Assembly (NCBI GenBank): GCA_903642215.1
Contig: CAHJWG010000015.1
Coordinates: forward strand, 1-37,353
Direction: 5' to 3'
DNA: 37,353 nt
DNA from: Sphingobacteriaceae bacterium
Lineage (GTDB): Bacteria > Bacteroidota > Bacteroidia > Sphingobacteriales > Sphingobacteriaceae
In this document: positions 17,916 through 26,601 of the stretch, in pieces
Numbering within the stretch: the first letter of the stretch is position 1
Layout: each line of letters starts with the position of its first letter
Translations under genes and position numbers: made by a program
Notes under the pieces: model-generated
What the model saw: the letters and a program-made list of their open reading frames with translations, nothing else
What the model was told of the DNA's origin: nothing
The model's database searches: none

Positions 17916-19694
17916 TTAATTTGTAACGGTATGCAATGCCAAAATTTTAGACCAATGTACTTTATCCCCTAAAAAACCTTGTGTAAAAAAAGTAATACTT
18001 GTATTTTTATTTGCCTGCAATTGTTGTATAATCGGATGTTGCTTTAACCATTTTTGTATCGGAAAAGAGAATCCCATTTTTTTTCGGTTCCAAATTTCTG
18101 TTGGAAGTTTATCGGCAAAACTGTGGATCAGCAAGCCTTTTAATAGCTTTTTATCAAAACGTATTTTCGGATCGATACGGTTAACAGTTGTTAAAAACTC
18201 CTGGTCTAAAAAAGGTAGCCTAATTTCGATTCCGTGTTGCATGCTCATCGCATCGGTATCGCGCAGCAGCTGGTTTTTCATGTAAAAATCCTGTTCTAAA
18301 TGTGCCGTAAACAGTGCATTATTTTTTTCGGAAGAAGGTAAAAAATAAAAGCTATTCAATTTTACCCATACTTCTTTTACCGATATATTTAAGACAGTTG
18401 CAATTTGTTGTGGCGCAAAATAACCGCGTAAAGCTAAATAACAACCCAAATCGGAGCGGAGAGACAAGTAAGCTAATTTCTGAAAAGCTTCTTTAGGTGA
18501 CAGCCGAAAAAGTTTTAACGCACTATCCGGTAAAAGTGACAGGTTTTTTAACAGGTTAATTCTTTTAAAAGATGGGTAGCCGCCAAATAATTCATCGCCG
18601 CCCAGGCCGGAAAGTACCGCTTTTAAACCTTGTTTTTTTGCTGATTGCGAGACAAACCAGGTGTTTACTCCATCGGCAGAAGGTTGGTCCATGGCTTTTA
18701 AAATTCCGCTTAACTGCTCGTTAAAATCTGTTGCTGTTAAATGCAGATCATGATGCTGTCCATTCATTTTTTGAACTAAAATCTGTTGAAAATATGATTC
18801 ATCGTAATCCTTTTCATCAAAAGTAAGCGACAAACTGTGTAAGCCTGCACCTTTAATTTCTGAAGCTAATAAGGCAATAATCCCGGAATCAATCCCGCCG
18901 CTTAAAAACACGCCAACCGGTGCATCGGCAATTAAATGCCGGCTGACGGCCGCTTGCAGTCGTTGCTGAACCGCCTGTTTTGCCTCCTCCAAATCTGTGA
19001 TTTGCGTAGTAGTTTTTGGCTGATTGTAAGTATCGATCCGGTAAGTTTCTGCAGCAATATTCCACTCCAAGAAACTGCTTTTCGGCAGCATATAAACATC
19101 TTTTAAAATAGTAACCGGTTCCGGGATGAAACCGAAAGCTAAAAAAAGTATTTGCCAGTCAGGTTGGTTCTGGTTAATGCCAATCTTCCGGAAAGCCCGG
19201 ATCTCCGAAGCAAAAAGTAGTTGTTTATTTTTCGTTTGATAGTAAAGCGGTTTCATCCCGCTTTGATCACGCACTAAAAATACTTTTTGCAAAAGCTGAT
19301 CAAACAAAGCAAAAGCAAACATACCGTTAAACCGTGCAAAAGCGGCAGTTCCCCAATGCGCATAACTTACCAAAATAACTTCCGTATCTGATTGATTTTT
19401 AAATTGATAACCCAATTTTTGAAGTTCTGCTTTAATCACCTGGTAATTGTAAATTTCACCGTTAAAGGTGATCGTATAATTTCCGGTAACATCCGTCATC
19501 GGCTGGGCGGCACGGGCAGAAAGATCAATCAGTGCCAGCCTTCTATGCCCAAAACAGATACTGTTTTTATCGGATAAAAATAGCCCTTCGCCGTCTGGCC
19601 CGCCATGTTTCATCGCCAAACACATCCGGCCAATCAACTGTCGTTTAGTATCCGCATTGGTATTTAAAGAAACCTGGCCTGCAATTCTACACAT
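17916..19694 (-). CDS. asnB: Asparagine synthase (glutamine-hydrolysing), AsnB family
   Basis: A 592-residue two-domain amidotransferase. After the initiator Met, Cys2 (MCRIAGQVS) is the N-terminal nucleophile of the class II glutaminase domain (about 1-200; GGPDGEG, FNGEIYNY, SDTEVIL). The synthetase domain begins about residue 235 with the ATP-binding PP-loop LSGGIDSG, followed by VLSGLGGDELFGGY. In polysaccharide clusters such paralogues (WbpS/Alb-like) are thought to amidate uronic acids or other sugar carboxylates rather than make free asparagine; that role here is inference from context. ATG start with 82 bp to the UpxY gene upstream, the longest gap in the operon. Confidence 0.9.
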   Translation of the reverse strand: MCRIAGQVSLNTNADTKRQLIGRMCLAMKHGGPDGEGLFLSDKNSICFGHRRLALIDLSARAAQPMTDVTGNYTITFNGEIYNYQVIKAELQKLGYQFKNQSDTEVILVSYAHWGTAAFARFNGMFAFALFDQLLQKVFLVRDQSGMKPLYYQTKNKQLLFASEIRAFRKIGINQNQPDWQILFLAFGFIPEPVTILKDVYMLPKSSFLEWNIAAETYRIDTYNQPKTTTQITDLEEAKQAVQQRLQAAVSRHLIADAPVGVFLSGGIDSGIIALLASEIKGAGLHSLSLTFDEKDYDESYFQQILVQKMNGQHHDLHLTATDFNEQLSGILKAMDQPSADGVNTWFVSQSAKKQGLKAVLSGLGGDELFGGYPSFKRINLLKNLSLLPDSALKLFRLSPKEAFQKLAYLSLRSDLGCYLALRGYFAPQQIATVLNISVKEVWVKLNSFYFLPSSEKNNALFTAHLEQDFYMKNQLLRDTDAMSMQHGIEIRLPFLDQEFLTTVNRIDPKIRFDKKLLKGLLIHSFADKLPTEIWNRKKMGFSFPIQKWLKQHPIIQQLQANKNTSITFFTQGFLGDKVHWSKILALHTVTN

Positions 19695-19730
19695 ATAAAT
19701 AGCTGTTGATTTTATACAGCTTCGCTCCGT

Positions 19731-19756
19731 CAGTTACAATTCCTTGCAACTAACTG
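19731..19756 (-). promoter_or_regulatory. Stem-loop between upxY and asnB
   Basis: CAGTTA/TAACTG with an inner CAA/TTG pairing and a four-base bulge, located in the 82-bp gap after the antiterminator gene. There is no T tract on the minus-strand side, so it is not an obvious intrinsic terminator. It could be an RNA-stability or pause structure. Seen as an inverted repeat only. Confidence 0.35.
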
Positions 19757-19776
19757 ATTTTTGGAGATGAAAAATA

Positions 19777-20283
19777 TTACAGCCGATCTACCAAAGCGGC
19801 AGCGGCATTCACTAAAATAGTTTGCCCCAAATTTTCTAACCGGATGACCAGCTGTTTTTGCGACCTGTAACTTACCATTTCGCCGGTTAAACCGATCAGC
19901 GGGCCGGCTTTGATTATAATTTTTTCTCCGGGAGAAATATGTTCAGAGGTTACTTCCAGTTCTACATCGTTAGCCAAAAGCAATTGTATTTCATCAATTT
20001 GCTGATCAGGCATGTTGGCAATTTTACCGGAATGATAAAGGAAACGTACAATACCTTTCGTCATCAAAACTTCTGTTTGCTGCTTTTGCGTGATGTGCAC
20101 AAACAGGTAAGATTTAAAAAGCGGCTCGGTTATCCATTTTTTACGGTCGCTCCATTGTTTCAGCGTTTTTTGTAAAGGCAAATACGCCTCAATTCCTTTT
20201 TTTTGCAGCAGTTCAAAAGCCTGTTTTTCGGATCTCGACCGCGTATAAACCGGGTACCATTTTGATGATGCTTCTTTTAGCAT
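19777..20283 (-). CDS. UpxY-type NusG paralogue, transcription antiterminator
   Basis: A 168-residue NusG N-terminal (NGN) domain plus KOW domain. WYPVYTRSRSEKQAFELLQKKGIEAYLP is the NGN start, and EPLFKSYLFVHI is the typical strand pair. The KOW part is GEKIIIKAGPLIGLTGEMVSYRSQKQLVIRLENLGQTILV. Specialised NusG paralogues (RfaH, LoaP, UpxY) travel with RNA polymerase on long polysaccharide operons and suppress early termination. About 19.5 kb of co-directional genes lie downstream, which is what such a factor would serve. It is the third gene here, after export and kinase genes, whereas Bacteroides upxY usually heads its locus. ATG start, 21 bp after the kinase stop. Confidence 0.9.
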   Translation of the reverse strand: MLKEASSKWYPVYTRSRSEKQAFELLQKKGIEAYLPLQKTLKQWSDRKKWITEPLFKSYLFVHITQKQQTEVLMTKGIVRFLYHSGKIANMPDQQIDEIQLLLANDVELEVTSEHISPGEKIIIKAGPLIGLTGEMVSYRSQKQLVIRLENLGQTILVNAAAALVDRL

Positions 20284-20304
20284 TGTTTTTTAGCAATAGA
20301 TGTG

Positions 20305-22713
20305 TTAATTAATCCAACGGCTCATCTGCCACCATTTTGAGGCGGCCTCATCCGTGTAATAACCAGAATGTGTGTAACCGTTGTAATCTGTATGATAATA
20401 ACTTCCGGATTGGTTTTTTTTGCCCGAAGTATAAATGCGCGAGTGGAAACTTTCTTCCGCGTAAGCATTTAAAATGATTGCCGTATTGTTTAAACCGTAC
20501 TTTCCGGCGAGTTGCCCCGGGATTTCTGCCGAATGAAAAGAGGATTTTCCGGCCCGGATCACAAAAATATTAACGTCGCTGTGGTGGATAACCGGGATCG
20601 AATCAGAAACCAAACCAACCGGTGCCGTATCAATCATAATCACATCGTATTTTTCTTTAAGCTGTTCAAGCAGCAAATTCATATTCGGGTGATGCAGCAA
20701 TTCTGAAGGATTTGGCGGAACCGGCCCGGAAGGAATAAAATCGATGTTCTCATAATTCGTTTTAAAAATCAACTGTTCAAAGCTTAGCTGATTGGCCAAA
20801 TAATTACTCAAACCTGTTAAATTGTTATGGTTAAAAACATGGTGCAGTTTAGACCGGCGTAAATCCGCAGCAATCAAAACTACTTTTTTATCGATCATCG
20901 CCAGCGTACTGGCCAGGTTTACGGCGATAAAAGATTTGCCTTCGCCGGCAACTTCCGAAGTGATACAAATAACTTTGCTCATCTTATCCGAAGCCATAAA
21001 ACTTAAATTTGTACGAACAGAACGGACGGATTCGGCAAAAATGGATTTTGGTTTAACCAGTGCCAGAATTTGTGTATTGTTCTGGTCTAATTTATACGGA
21101 AACCTCCTGATCATCCCGATCACGGGCACATTGGTTAAACTTTCTATCGTTTCCTTATCGTAAATATACGGATTGAGCATCCGCAGCAGCAGGATTAAAC
21201 CCGAACCAATCAGCAAACCTAAAAAAATGGATTTCTGATAAATACTGCTCGAATCCGGCGAAACCGGATTAAAATTAGCTTGTGCCTGCTCAATAATCGT
21301 TGCGCCGGCCAGGATGGAAGAACGGCTGATCTGCGCTTCCAGCTTTTTCTCGGATAAAAAGGAATATACTTTTTCGTTGATCTCAAAATCGCGCTTTAAG
21401 CTAACCATATCGCGTTCTGCAGTTGGCAAAGCGGCAACCTGCTGGTTCGCCATTTGTAGTTGTCCGTTTAAATAATCAACCGTTGTACTAATGTGTTTAA
21501 CGGAAGCATCAATATTGGCAAGCGCAGCATTTTGTACCTGGATCAGTTGTTTATTAATTTCTGTAACCGGTTGAGAATCATTGATAAATGTTTTAAGCAG
21601 AGCAGCCTTTTCGGTAAGCAGCGCATTGTAGCGCAGCAGTAAACCGCTTAAAAGCGGATCAACCGTGCCTTGCATATTAAAGTTTAGGCTGACTGAATTT
21701 TTTTCATTGCTGATCTGTTGTTTCAGTTGGTTAATAGCGATCAGCTGAATATTTAGCAAAGATTTTTGCGCCTCAACTTCCTGCACTTTAGTAAGCATCA
21801 GCGTTGCCGAAGAACTTACATCAAAAACTTTTGAATTTTTTTTGTAGGATTCCAGCGATTTTTCGGAAGTTTTAACCTGTTTGGAGAGATAATCGAGCTG
21901 ATTATCAATAAAAGAAATCATTTGCGAAGCCGACTGCATTTTGCGGTTTTTATCAAAATCCAGATATTCTTTCATCAAAGCATTTAAAATATCGGCAGCA
22001 AACTGCGGGTTAGAATCAGTTTGTTCCAGGCTGATCACGTTACTGTTTTTGATCGCTTCGCTGGTGTTTAAACCGCCGGCCACGCGCGGATAAAAATCTT
22101 CTGCCGAATTAAATTTAAACTGATAAACCGCTTTCAAACCAACATCAGAAAAATGGATGATAAAAACAGTATGGCCGATGGTAACCGGCTGGTTATAAGG
22201 ATAAATTTTTTTTATTTCCTGGCTGCCAATTTTATAATTTAGTGAAAAGTTATTGGTGTTGATGCCCTGAAATGTAATCAAATCTTTGTAAAGCAAGGTG
22301 CTGTCTTCTTTTAAAAGCTCGATATTTAAAGGTTTATCCGGGTAGGTTTCGTACCTGCGAACCCGGCCGGCAATGTAAAAACTGATTTTATAATCCAGAT
22401 CTTTTACGGCACTGATAATTAAGCTGCGGCTTTTGATCACAAAACTTTCGCTTTGCACCTTTGCCGTAGCTCGGTCTGCATTATTGATCACACTAACCAA
22501 TTCGGAAATTTCTGATTTTTTTTCATCAAATTTCATAATCGCATTTGTGGCGTACACTTTTGGCGTGTACCATAAATACAAACGAGCCAGTAAAAAACAA
22601 ACGATTACCGCAACTGCAACCAGATACCATCGGCTTAAAACAACACGAAATAACCGGGCATAATTTAGCTGGTCATTCGGTTTTTGTAAGTTTATGGGAT
22701 CAGGATTTTGCAT
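20305..22713 (-). CDS. Wzc-like polysaccharide co-polymerase / tyrosine autokinase
   Basis: An 802-residue inner-membrane protein with a Wzz domain and BY-kinase domain. A first membrane helix (about 30-49) is followed by a large periplasmic part with coiled-coil-rich stretches and a second helix (about 494-512, IFLGLLIGSGLILLL). The cytoplasmic kinase has Walker A in SEVAGEGKSFIAVN (about 585-597), Walker A' VVLIAADLRRSKLH and Walker B DVIMIDTAPVGLVSDS. The last 35 residues hold a tyrosine cluster (SGSYYHTDYNGYTHSGYY), the autophosphorylation tail. Cycles of phosphorylation control chain length and export with the Wza-like protein. ATG overlaps the wza stop by one base. Confidence 0.92.
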   Translation of the reverse strand: MQNPDPINLQKPNDQLNYARLFRVVLSRWYLVAVAVIVCFLLARLYLWYTPKVYATNAIMKFDEKKSEISELVSVINNADRATAKVQSESFVIKSRSLIISAVKDLDYKISFYIAGRVRRYETYPDKPLNIELLKEDSTLLYKDLITFQGINTNNFSLNYKIGSQEIKKIYPYNQPVTIGHTVFIIHFSDVGLKAVYQFKFNSAEDFYPRVAGGLNTSEAIKNSNVISLEQTDSNPQFAADILNALMKEYLDFDKNRKMQSASQMISFIDNQLDYLSKQVKTSEKSLESYKKNSKVFDVSSSATLMLTKVQEVEAQKSLLNIQLIAINQLKQQISNEKNSVSLNFNMQGTVDPLLSGLLLRYNALLTEKAALLKTFINDSQPVTEINKQLIQVQNAALANIDASVKHISTTVDYLNGQLQMANQQVAALPTAERDMVSLKRDFEINEKVYSFLSEKKLEAQISRSSILAGATIIEQAQANFNPVSPDSSSIYQKSIFLGLLIGSGLILLLRMLNPYIYDKETIESLTNVPVIGMIRRFPYKLDQNNTQILALVKPKSIFAESVRSVRTNLSFMASDKMSKVICITSEVAGEGKSFIAVNLASTLAMIDKKVVLIAADLRRSKLHHVFNHNNLTGLSNYLANQLSFEQLIFKTNYENIDFIPSGPVPPNPSELLHHPNMNLLLEQLKEKYDVIMIDTAPVGLVSDSIPVIHHSDVNIFVIRAGKSSFHSAEIPGQLAGKYGLNNTAIILNAYAEESFHSRIYTSGKKNQSGSYYHTDYNGYTHSGYYTDEAASKWWQMSRWIN

Positions 22714-23477
22714 TATTTTCGGGTGAGTGTGTAAATAATCAATGCTGTATTTACAAAAACTAAAACCGACTGGATGATGCCTGAAATGTTTTGCTGTGAT
22801 TCCGTCCGAACGGTGCGTTTATTTTGGGAAATATAGATGATATCGTTGTTTTGCAGGTTCAATTTCGGGTTGGCCAGCGTGCGGATATTGTTTAAATCAG
22901 CAATAATAATTTGCGGATGCGCTTTATCGCCACGAACAATCTTGATGTATTTTTCATCTGCTTTTTCTGTCAATCCGCCTGCTTCTCCAATTATATCCAC
23001 CAGATTAGTTTTATCTTTCAACAACAAGTAATTTCCCTGTGTACGTACTTCGCCGAGGATAGTTACCTTTAGATTAATAATTTTAAGGTCGATAATAGGA
23101 TCTTTTAACAAATTCTTCCTGTATAATTCTTCAATTTTTTTGGTGGCCTGTGCCTTGGTTAAACCGCCGATGAGTACGCGGCCGATAACGGGCAGTGCAA
23201 CCGTACTATCTTCCTGAACCTGGTAAGTTGGGTTTTGCCCGCTGCCGGAAGCAACAGGCTGATCATCCGCAATGTATTTTATGTTTTGCAGGTTCCGGAT
23301 TTGTAAAATGTCATCCGGACTAATTTTGTAAGTGGCGTAAGTTGTGTTTGGTGGAGCCGTTGGTATCGGCACATCTGTTTTAAATAATACGTGCTGCTGT
23401 TTGTATGCGCACGAATTCAAAAAAAATAATGCTAAAAGAAGCATCCGGCTAAAATTAATACTAAATATTGCTTTCAT
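22713..23477 (-). CDS. Wza-like polysaccharide export lipoprotein
   Basis: A 254-residue outer-membrane lipoprotein of the polysaccharide biosynthesis/export family. Signal peptide with lipobox LNSC (Cys about 23). The export domain starts at YKISPDDILQIRNLQNI; an SLBB-type domain follows (VTILGEVRTQGNYLLLKDKTNLVDIIGEAGGL). A single C-terminal hydrophobic segment (about 231-250) could be the pore helix of Wza-like proteins. First gene of the minus-strand operon, divergent from the GT2 gene at 23556 across a 78-bp AT-rich gap that must hold promoters for both; I could not place a convincing -7 box there. Confidence 0.92.
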   Translation of the reverse strand: MKAIFSINFSRMLLLALFFLNSCAYKQQHVLFKTDVPIPTAPPNTTYATYKISPDDILQIRNLQNIKYIADDQPVASGSGQNPTYQVQEDSTVALPVIGRVLIGGLTKAQATKKIEELYRKNLLKDPIIDLKIINLKVTILGEVRTQGNYLLLKDKTNLVDIIGEAGGLTEKADEKYIKIVRGDKAHPQIIIADLNNIRTLANPKLNLQNNDIIYISQNKRTVRTESQQNISGIIQSVLVFVNTALIIYTLTRK

Positions 23478-23555
23478 AAACGGCGGGTTAAACTATTAGT
23501 TAATATTCGGAATGCCAAATATTTTGAATAATATTCTTTTTGTTTGTAATAATTT

Positions 23556-24293
23556 ATGAAGATTTCTGTCATCACCGTTTGCCGTAACGCAGTTGCTACC
23601 ATCGAGTCTTCCATACTTTCACTCATCCGCCAGGATTACGAAGATGTAGAGTATATTGTTATAGACGGTGCTTCTGCTGATGGTACGGATTTGATTGTTA
23701 AACGTTATTCTGCTTACATTTCTGCTTATGTTTCTGAGCCGGATTTAGGTATGTATGATGCGATTAACAAAGGAATCAGCCTGGCAACCGGCGAAATTAT
23801 CGGCCTGCTCCACGCCAATGATTGCTTTGCTTCCAACCAAATTTTAAGCCTGATTGCAAAAACTGCACAGCAAAATGAGGCAGATGCTATTTTTGGCGAC
23901 TTATTATTTACCGATCTCAACGGTAATATTGTACGGAAATGGAAATCTAAACCCGGCAGCCGCCTGCTGCTCGAACTGGGCTGGATGCCGGCACATCCCA
24001 CTTTATACATCAAAAAATCAGTTTATCAGCAGTACGGAAATTATCGCCTGGATTTCGGTACAGCGGCAGATTATGAACTGATACTTAGGTTCTTTTATCG
24101 GCACAGTATAAAAACTTGCTACGTAAATGCAGTTTTTACAAAAATGTTAACCGGCGGAATAAGTAACAAAAGCTTTTTAAATCACGTAACAGGAAACAGA
24201 AACGATTTAAAAGCGATGAAAATGCACCGGATACGTGCTCCTTTTATCGCAGTTTTTTTAAAGCCGCTTCAAAAATTAATTCAATATTTATAA
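23556..24293 (+). CDS. Glycosyltransferase family 2
   Basis: A 245-residue GT-A enzyme similar in layout to WcaA/WbbD-like enzymes. N-terminus MKISVITVCRNAVATIESSILS; YIVIDGASADGTDLIV; LGMYDAINKGISLATGEIIGLLHANDCF, in which the DxD motif is replaced by AND; GWMPAHPTLYIKK and FGTAADYELILRF follow. This architecture is common for enzymes that add the second sugar after the WecA-type initiator, and the initiator gene is immediately downstream. ATG start; separated from the operon by the shared promoter gap. Confidence 0.88.
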   Translation: MKISVITVCRNAVATIESSILSLIRQDYEDVEYIVIDGASADGTDLIVKRYSAYISAYVSEPDLGMYDAINKGISLATGEIIGLLHANDCFASNQILSLIAKTAQQNEADAIFGDLLFTDLNGNIVRKWKSKPGSRLLLELGWMPAHPTLYIKKSVYQQYGNYRLDFGTAADYELILRFFYRHSIKTCYVNAVFTKMLTGGISNKSFLNHVTGNRNDLKAMKMHRIRAPFIAVFLKPLQKLIQYL

Positions 24294-24322
24294 ATTATTA
24301 TTAATTTAAAGTTAAATATTTA

Positions 24323-24330
24323 TATCTTTG
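24323..24330 (+). promoter_or_regulatory. Bacteroidota -7 box for the sugar-phosphate transferase gene
   Basis: TATCTTTG matches the Bacteroidota -7 consensus TAnnTTTG and lies 22 bases before the ATG at 24352. No good TTTG -33 element is visible upstream. Pattern match only. Confidence 0.55.
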
Positions 24331-24351
24331 GATAATATTTATTGAGATAAT

Positions 24352-25431
24352 ATGTTTCCTGCGATTTATTATTTGTGTGTTACCGCTATTGCTGTGCTGC
24401 TTGTTTTGATGATATTACCTTCAGTAATCCATGTTGCCCGGCAAAAAAATTTATTTGATGATCATTCTTTATCCCGAAAAGAACATGGCTACGGCATCCC
24501 GCGTTTGGGCGGCGTAGCGTTTTGCCTCAGCATTATTTTAACTTCTTTATTAGTTGCCAAAAACGGTTCGGGTTTACCCATGTATGATTTGTATGCGGCA
24601 ACCATCGTTTTATTTGTAATGGGCGTTAAGGATGATTTAACCGGCGTACATTTTCATACCAAGTTAACCGTTCAGGCAGTAGTTGCCACAATCATTACCG
24701 TTCCGGGCGATATCAGGATTACCAATCTGCACGGTATTTTTAATTTGTATCAACTCTCGTACGTGCAGAGTATTTTTGTTTCTGTCCTTGTAATCATGTT
24801 CATTATTAATTCTTTTAACCTGATTGACGGCATCGACGGGCTTGCCGGCACGCTGGGCGTGATCGCCTGCTGCACCTTTGGCTGTTGTTTTATATTAACC
24901 AATCAAACTGCACTGGCAGCTTTAGCTTTTTCAACGGCCGGTGCGCTCGTTGCTTTTTTAGCTTACAACTATTCGCCGGCCAAAATTTTTATGGGTGATG
25001 CCGGTTCCTTGTTTCTCGGCATGCTTTGCGCTGTTTTCGCCATAAAATTTATTACCATAAAAGAAGTATCATCAAATTTAAACCTGCAAACTGCGCCTGC
25101 TTTCGCGCTGGCCGTACTAATCATCCCAACTTTTGATACCTGCAGCGTAATTTTTACTCGCCTTATCAATAAAAAATCTCCTTTTAAACCCGATAGAAAC
25201 CACATTCATCACCGCATGCTTCGTTTGGGTTTAACACACATGCAAACCACCTTTATATTGTGTTTTACAAACCTGCTGTTTATCGGGCTTGCCTTTTTGC
25301 TTAACCATGCTGATAACCAGCTGATGCTGCTGCTATTTGCGGCTATATTATTTATGTTTAACGGAGTGATTAACCAGTTACTGCGTGTAAAAGCCAAACT
25401 CGTTTTTCCGGTTGGCAGCTTGGTTAGTTAG
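24352..25431 (+). CDS. WecA/MraY-family undecaprenyl-phosphate sugar-1-phosphate transferase
   Basis: A 359-residue polytopic membrane enzyme that would load the first sugar phosphate (usually GlcNAc-1-P) onto undecaprenyl phosphate. Family motifs are in order: GYGIPRLGG (about 46-54), GVKDDLTG (acidic pair), the NLIDGIDGLAGTLG catalytic loop, KIFMGDAGSLFLG and the histidine motif NHIHHRMLRLGLTH. About ten hydrophobic segments. It probably starts the polysaccharide whose assembly genes lie on the opposite strand. Its own -7 box lies just upstream. Which sugar is used cannot be told, but MraY itself is unlikely given the WecA/TagO-type loops. Confidence 0.9.
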   Translation: MFPAIYYLCVTAIAVLLVLMILPSVIHVARQKNLFDDHSLSRKEHGYGIPRLGGVAFCLSIILTSLLVAKNGSGLPMYDLYAATIVLFVMGVKDDLTGVHFHTKLTVQAVVATIITVPGDIRITNLHGIFNLYQLSYVQSIFVSVLVIMFIINSFNLIDGIDGLAGTLGVIACCTFGCCFILTNQTALAALAFSTAGALVAFLAYNYSPAKIFMGDAGSLFLGMLCAVFAIKFITIKEVSSNLNLQTAPAFALAVLIIPTFDTCSVIFTRLINKKSPFKPDRNHIHHRMLRLGLTHMQTTFILCFTNLLFIGLAFLLNHADNQLMLLLFAAILFMFNGVINQLLRVKAKLVFPVGSLVS

Positions 25432-25452
25432 GGTTTCGCGCTATCTTTTCGA

Positions 25453-25460
25453 TAACTTTG
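25453..25460 (+). promoter_or_regulatory. Bacteroidota -7 box for gap
   Basis: TAACTTTG fits TAnnTTTG, 26 bases before the gap ATG at 25486. This placement would put the transcription start about 25467, close to the in-frame TTG at 25468, and so favours the downstream ATG as the true start. Confidence 0.6.
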
Positions 25461-25485
25461 TTCTGCATTGAATAAAGAAAAAGAA

Positions 25486-26496
25486 ATGAAAATTGCTGTC
25501 AACGGTTTCGGGCGTATCGGCCGGATTTTTTTAAGGAACATATTGCTGCGCAACGGTGTGGAAGTTGTAGCGATAAACGACTTAACGGATACAAAAACGC
25601 TTGCCCATTTATTTAAATATGATTCTGTTCATCGTGGTTTTAAAGGAAATATTAATTTCGATGAAAACCATCTGATCATTAATAACCAGGTGATTCGTGT
25701 TTTTAAGGAATCAGATCCGGCAAATTTACCTTGGAAAGAGCTGAAAATTGATCTGGTTATCGAATCTACCGGCAAATTTACTACTGAAGCCAAAGCTGCT
25801 TTGCACTTGCAGGCCGGCGCAAAACAGGTGATTATTTCGGCACCATCGCCGGATAAAAATATTCCGTCTGTTGTTCTGGGTGTTAATGATGATTTGGTTG
25901 ATCTGAGTTCGCCGATCCTGTCCAACGCTTCCTGTACCACAAATAATGTGGCAGCAATGGTTAAAGTTTTAGATGATAACTGGGGAATAAAAGACGGCTA
26001 CATTACCACGGTACATTCCATGACGAGCGACCAGAATTTACATGATGCGCCGCATAAAGATTTACGCCGTGCCCGTGCAGCTTCCAGTTCGATTATCCCA
26101 ACTACCACCGGCGCGGCAAAAGCAATTACTTCTATTTTCCCGCATTTAGAAGGAAGATTAGGCGGCGCAGGCATCCGTGTTCCGGTTTTAAACGGATCGT
26201 TAACAGATTTTACCTGTACTTTAAACCATCCCGCAACAGTTACCGAAATCAATGCCGCATTTTTAAACGCCGCGGATGGTTTCCTTAAAAATATTTTAGA
26301 ATACACGGAAGATCCGATTGTTTCTGTAGATATTCTGGATAACCCGCACAGCTGTATTTTTGATGCGCAGTTAACTTCTGTAGTTGGCAGCCTGGTAAAA
26401 GTAGTTGGCTGGTACGATAACGAAATGGGATATTCCAGCCGTTTATCAGATCTGGTAGAAAAAATTGCTGCCTTAAAAGAAGCATCTGTTAATTAA
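25486..26496 (+). CDS. gap: Glyceraldehyde-3-phosphate dehydrogenase
   Basis: 336 residues from the ATG at 25486, the usual length; an in-frame TTG at 25468 would add six non-conserved residues. NAD-binding motif VNGFGRIGR, D32 in INDLTD, catalytic Cys150 in SNASCTTN, His177 in TVHSMTSDQ, and DAPHKDLRRARA and WYDNEMGYSSR are all present. It catalyses NAD-dependent oxidation of glyceraldehyde-3-phosphate to 1,3-bisphosphoglycerate in the cytoplasm. One oddity: the residue after CTTN is Asn (CTTNN) where most enzymes have Cys. It lies just downstream of the sugar-phosphate transferase gene but has its own promoter-like box. Confidence 0.95.
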   Translation: MKIAVNGFGRIGRIFLRNILLRNGVEVVAINDLTDTKTLAHLFKYDSVHRGFKGNINFDENHLIINNQVIRVFKESDPANLPWKELKIDLVIESTGKFTTEAKAALHLQAGAKQVIISAPSPDKNIPSVVLGVNDDLVDLSSPILSNASCTTNNVAAMVKVLDDNWGIKDGYITTVHSMTSDQNLHDAPHKDLRRARAASSSIIPTTTGAAKAITSIFPHLEGRLGGAGIRVPVLNGSLTDFTCTLNHPATVTEINAAFLNAADGFLKNILEYTEDPIVSVDILDNPHSCIFDAQLTSVVGSLVKVVGWYDNEMGYSSRLSDLVEKIAALKEASVN

Positions 26497-26514
26497 TTCC
26501 TTTTAAACTAAAAA

Positions 26515-26544
26515 CCAGAAAAGCGGAATTAACCGCTCTCCTGG
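26515..26544 (-). terminator. Intrinsic terminator-like hairpin between convergent genes
   Basis: Nested inverted repeat: CCAG/CTGG outer stem and AGCGG/CCGCT inner stem. Read on the minus strand it is followed by a TTTTTAG run, so it best serves the lipoprotein gene at 26602. It may also act on gap, which ends at 26496 on the other strand. Confidence 0.55.
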
Positions 26545-26601
26545 AATCACTACTAAAAAATCAACTGGTATTAGGTTTAGGTTTATAATTGGTTTTCTTT
26601 T

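Noticed and set aside
25468..25485. Six-residue N-terminal extension of gap from TTG
   Set aside because: The residues are not part of the conserved N-terminus, and the -7 box at 25453 would put the transcription start at about this codon.
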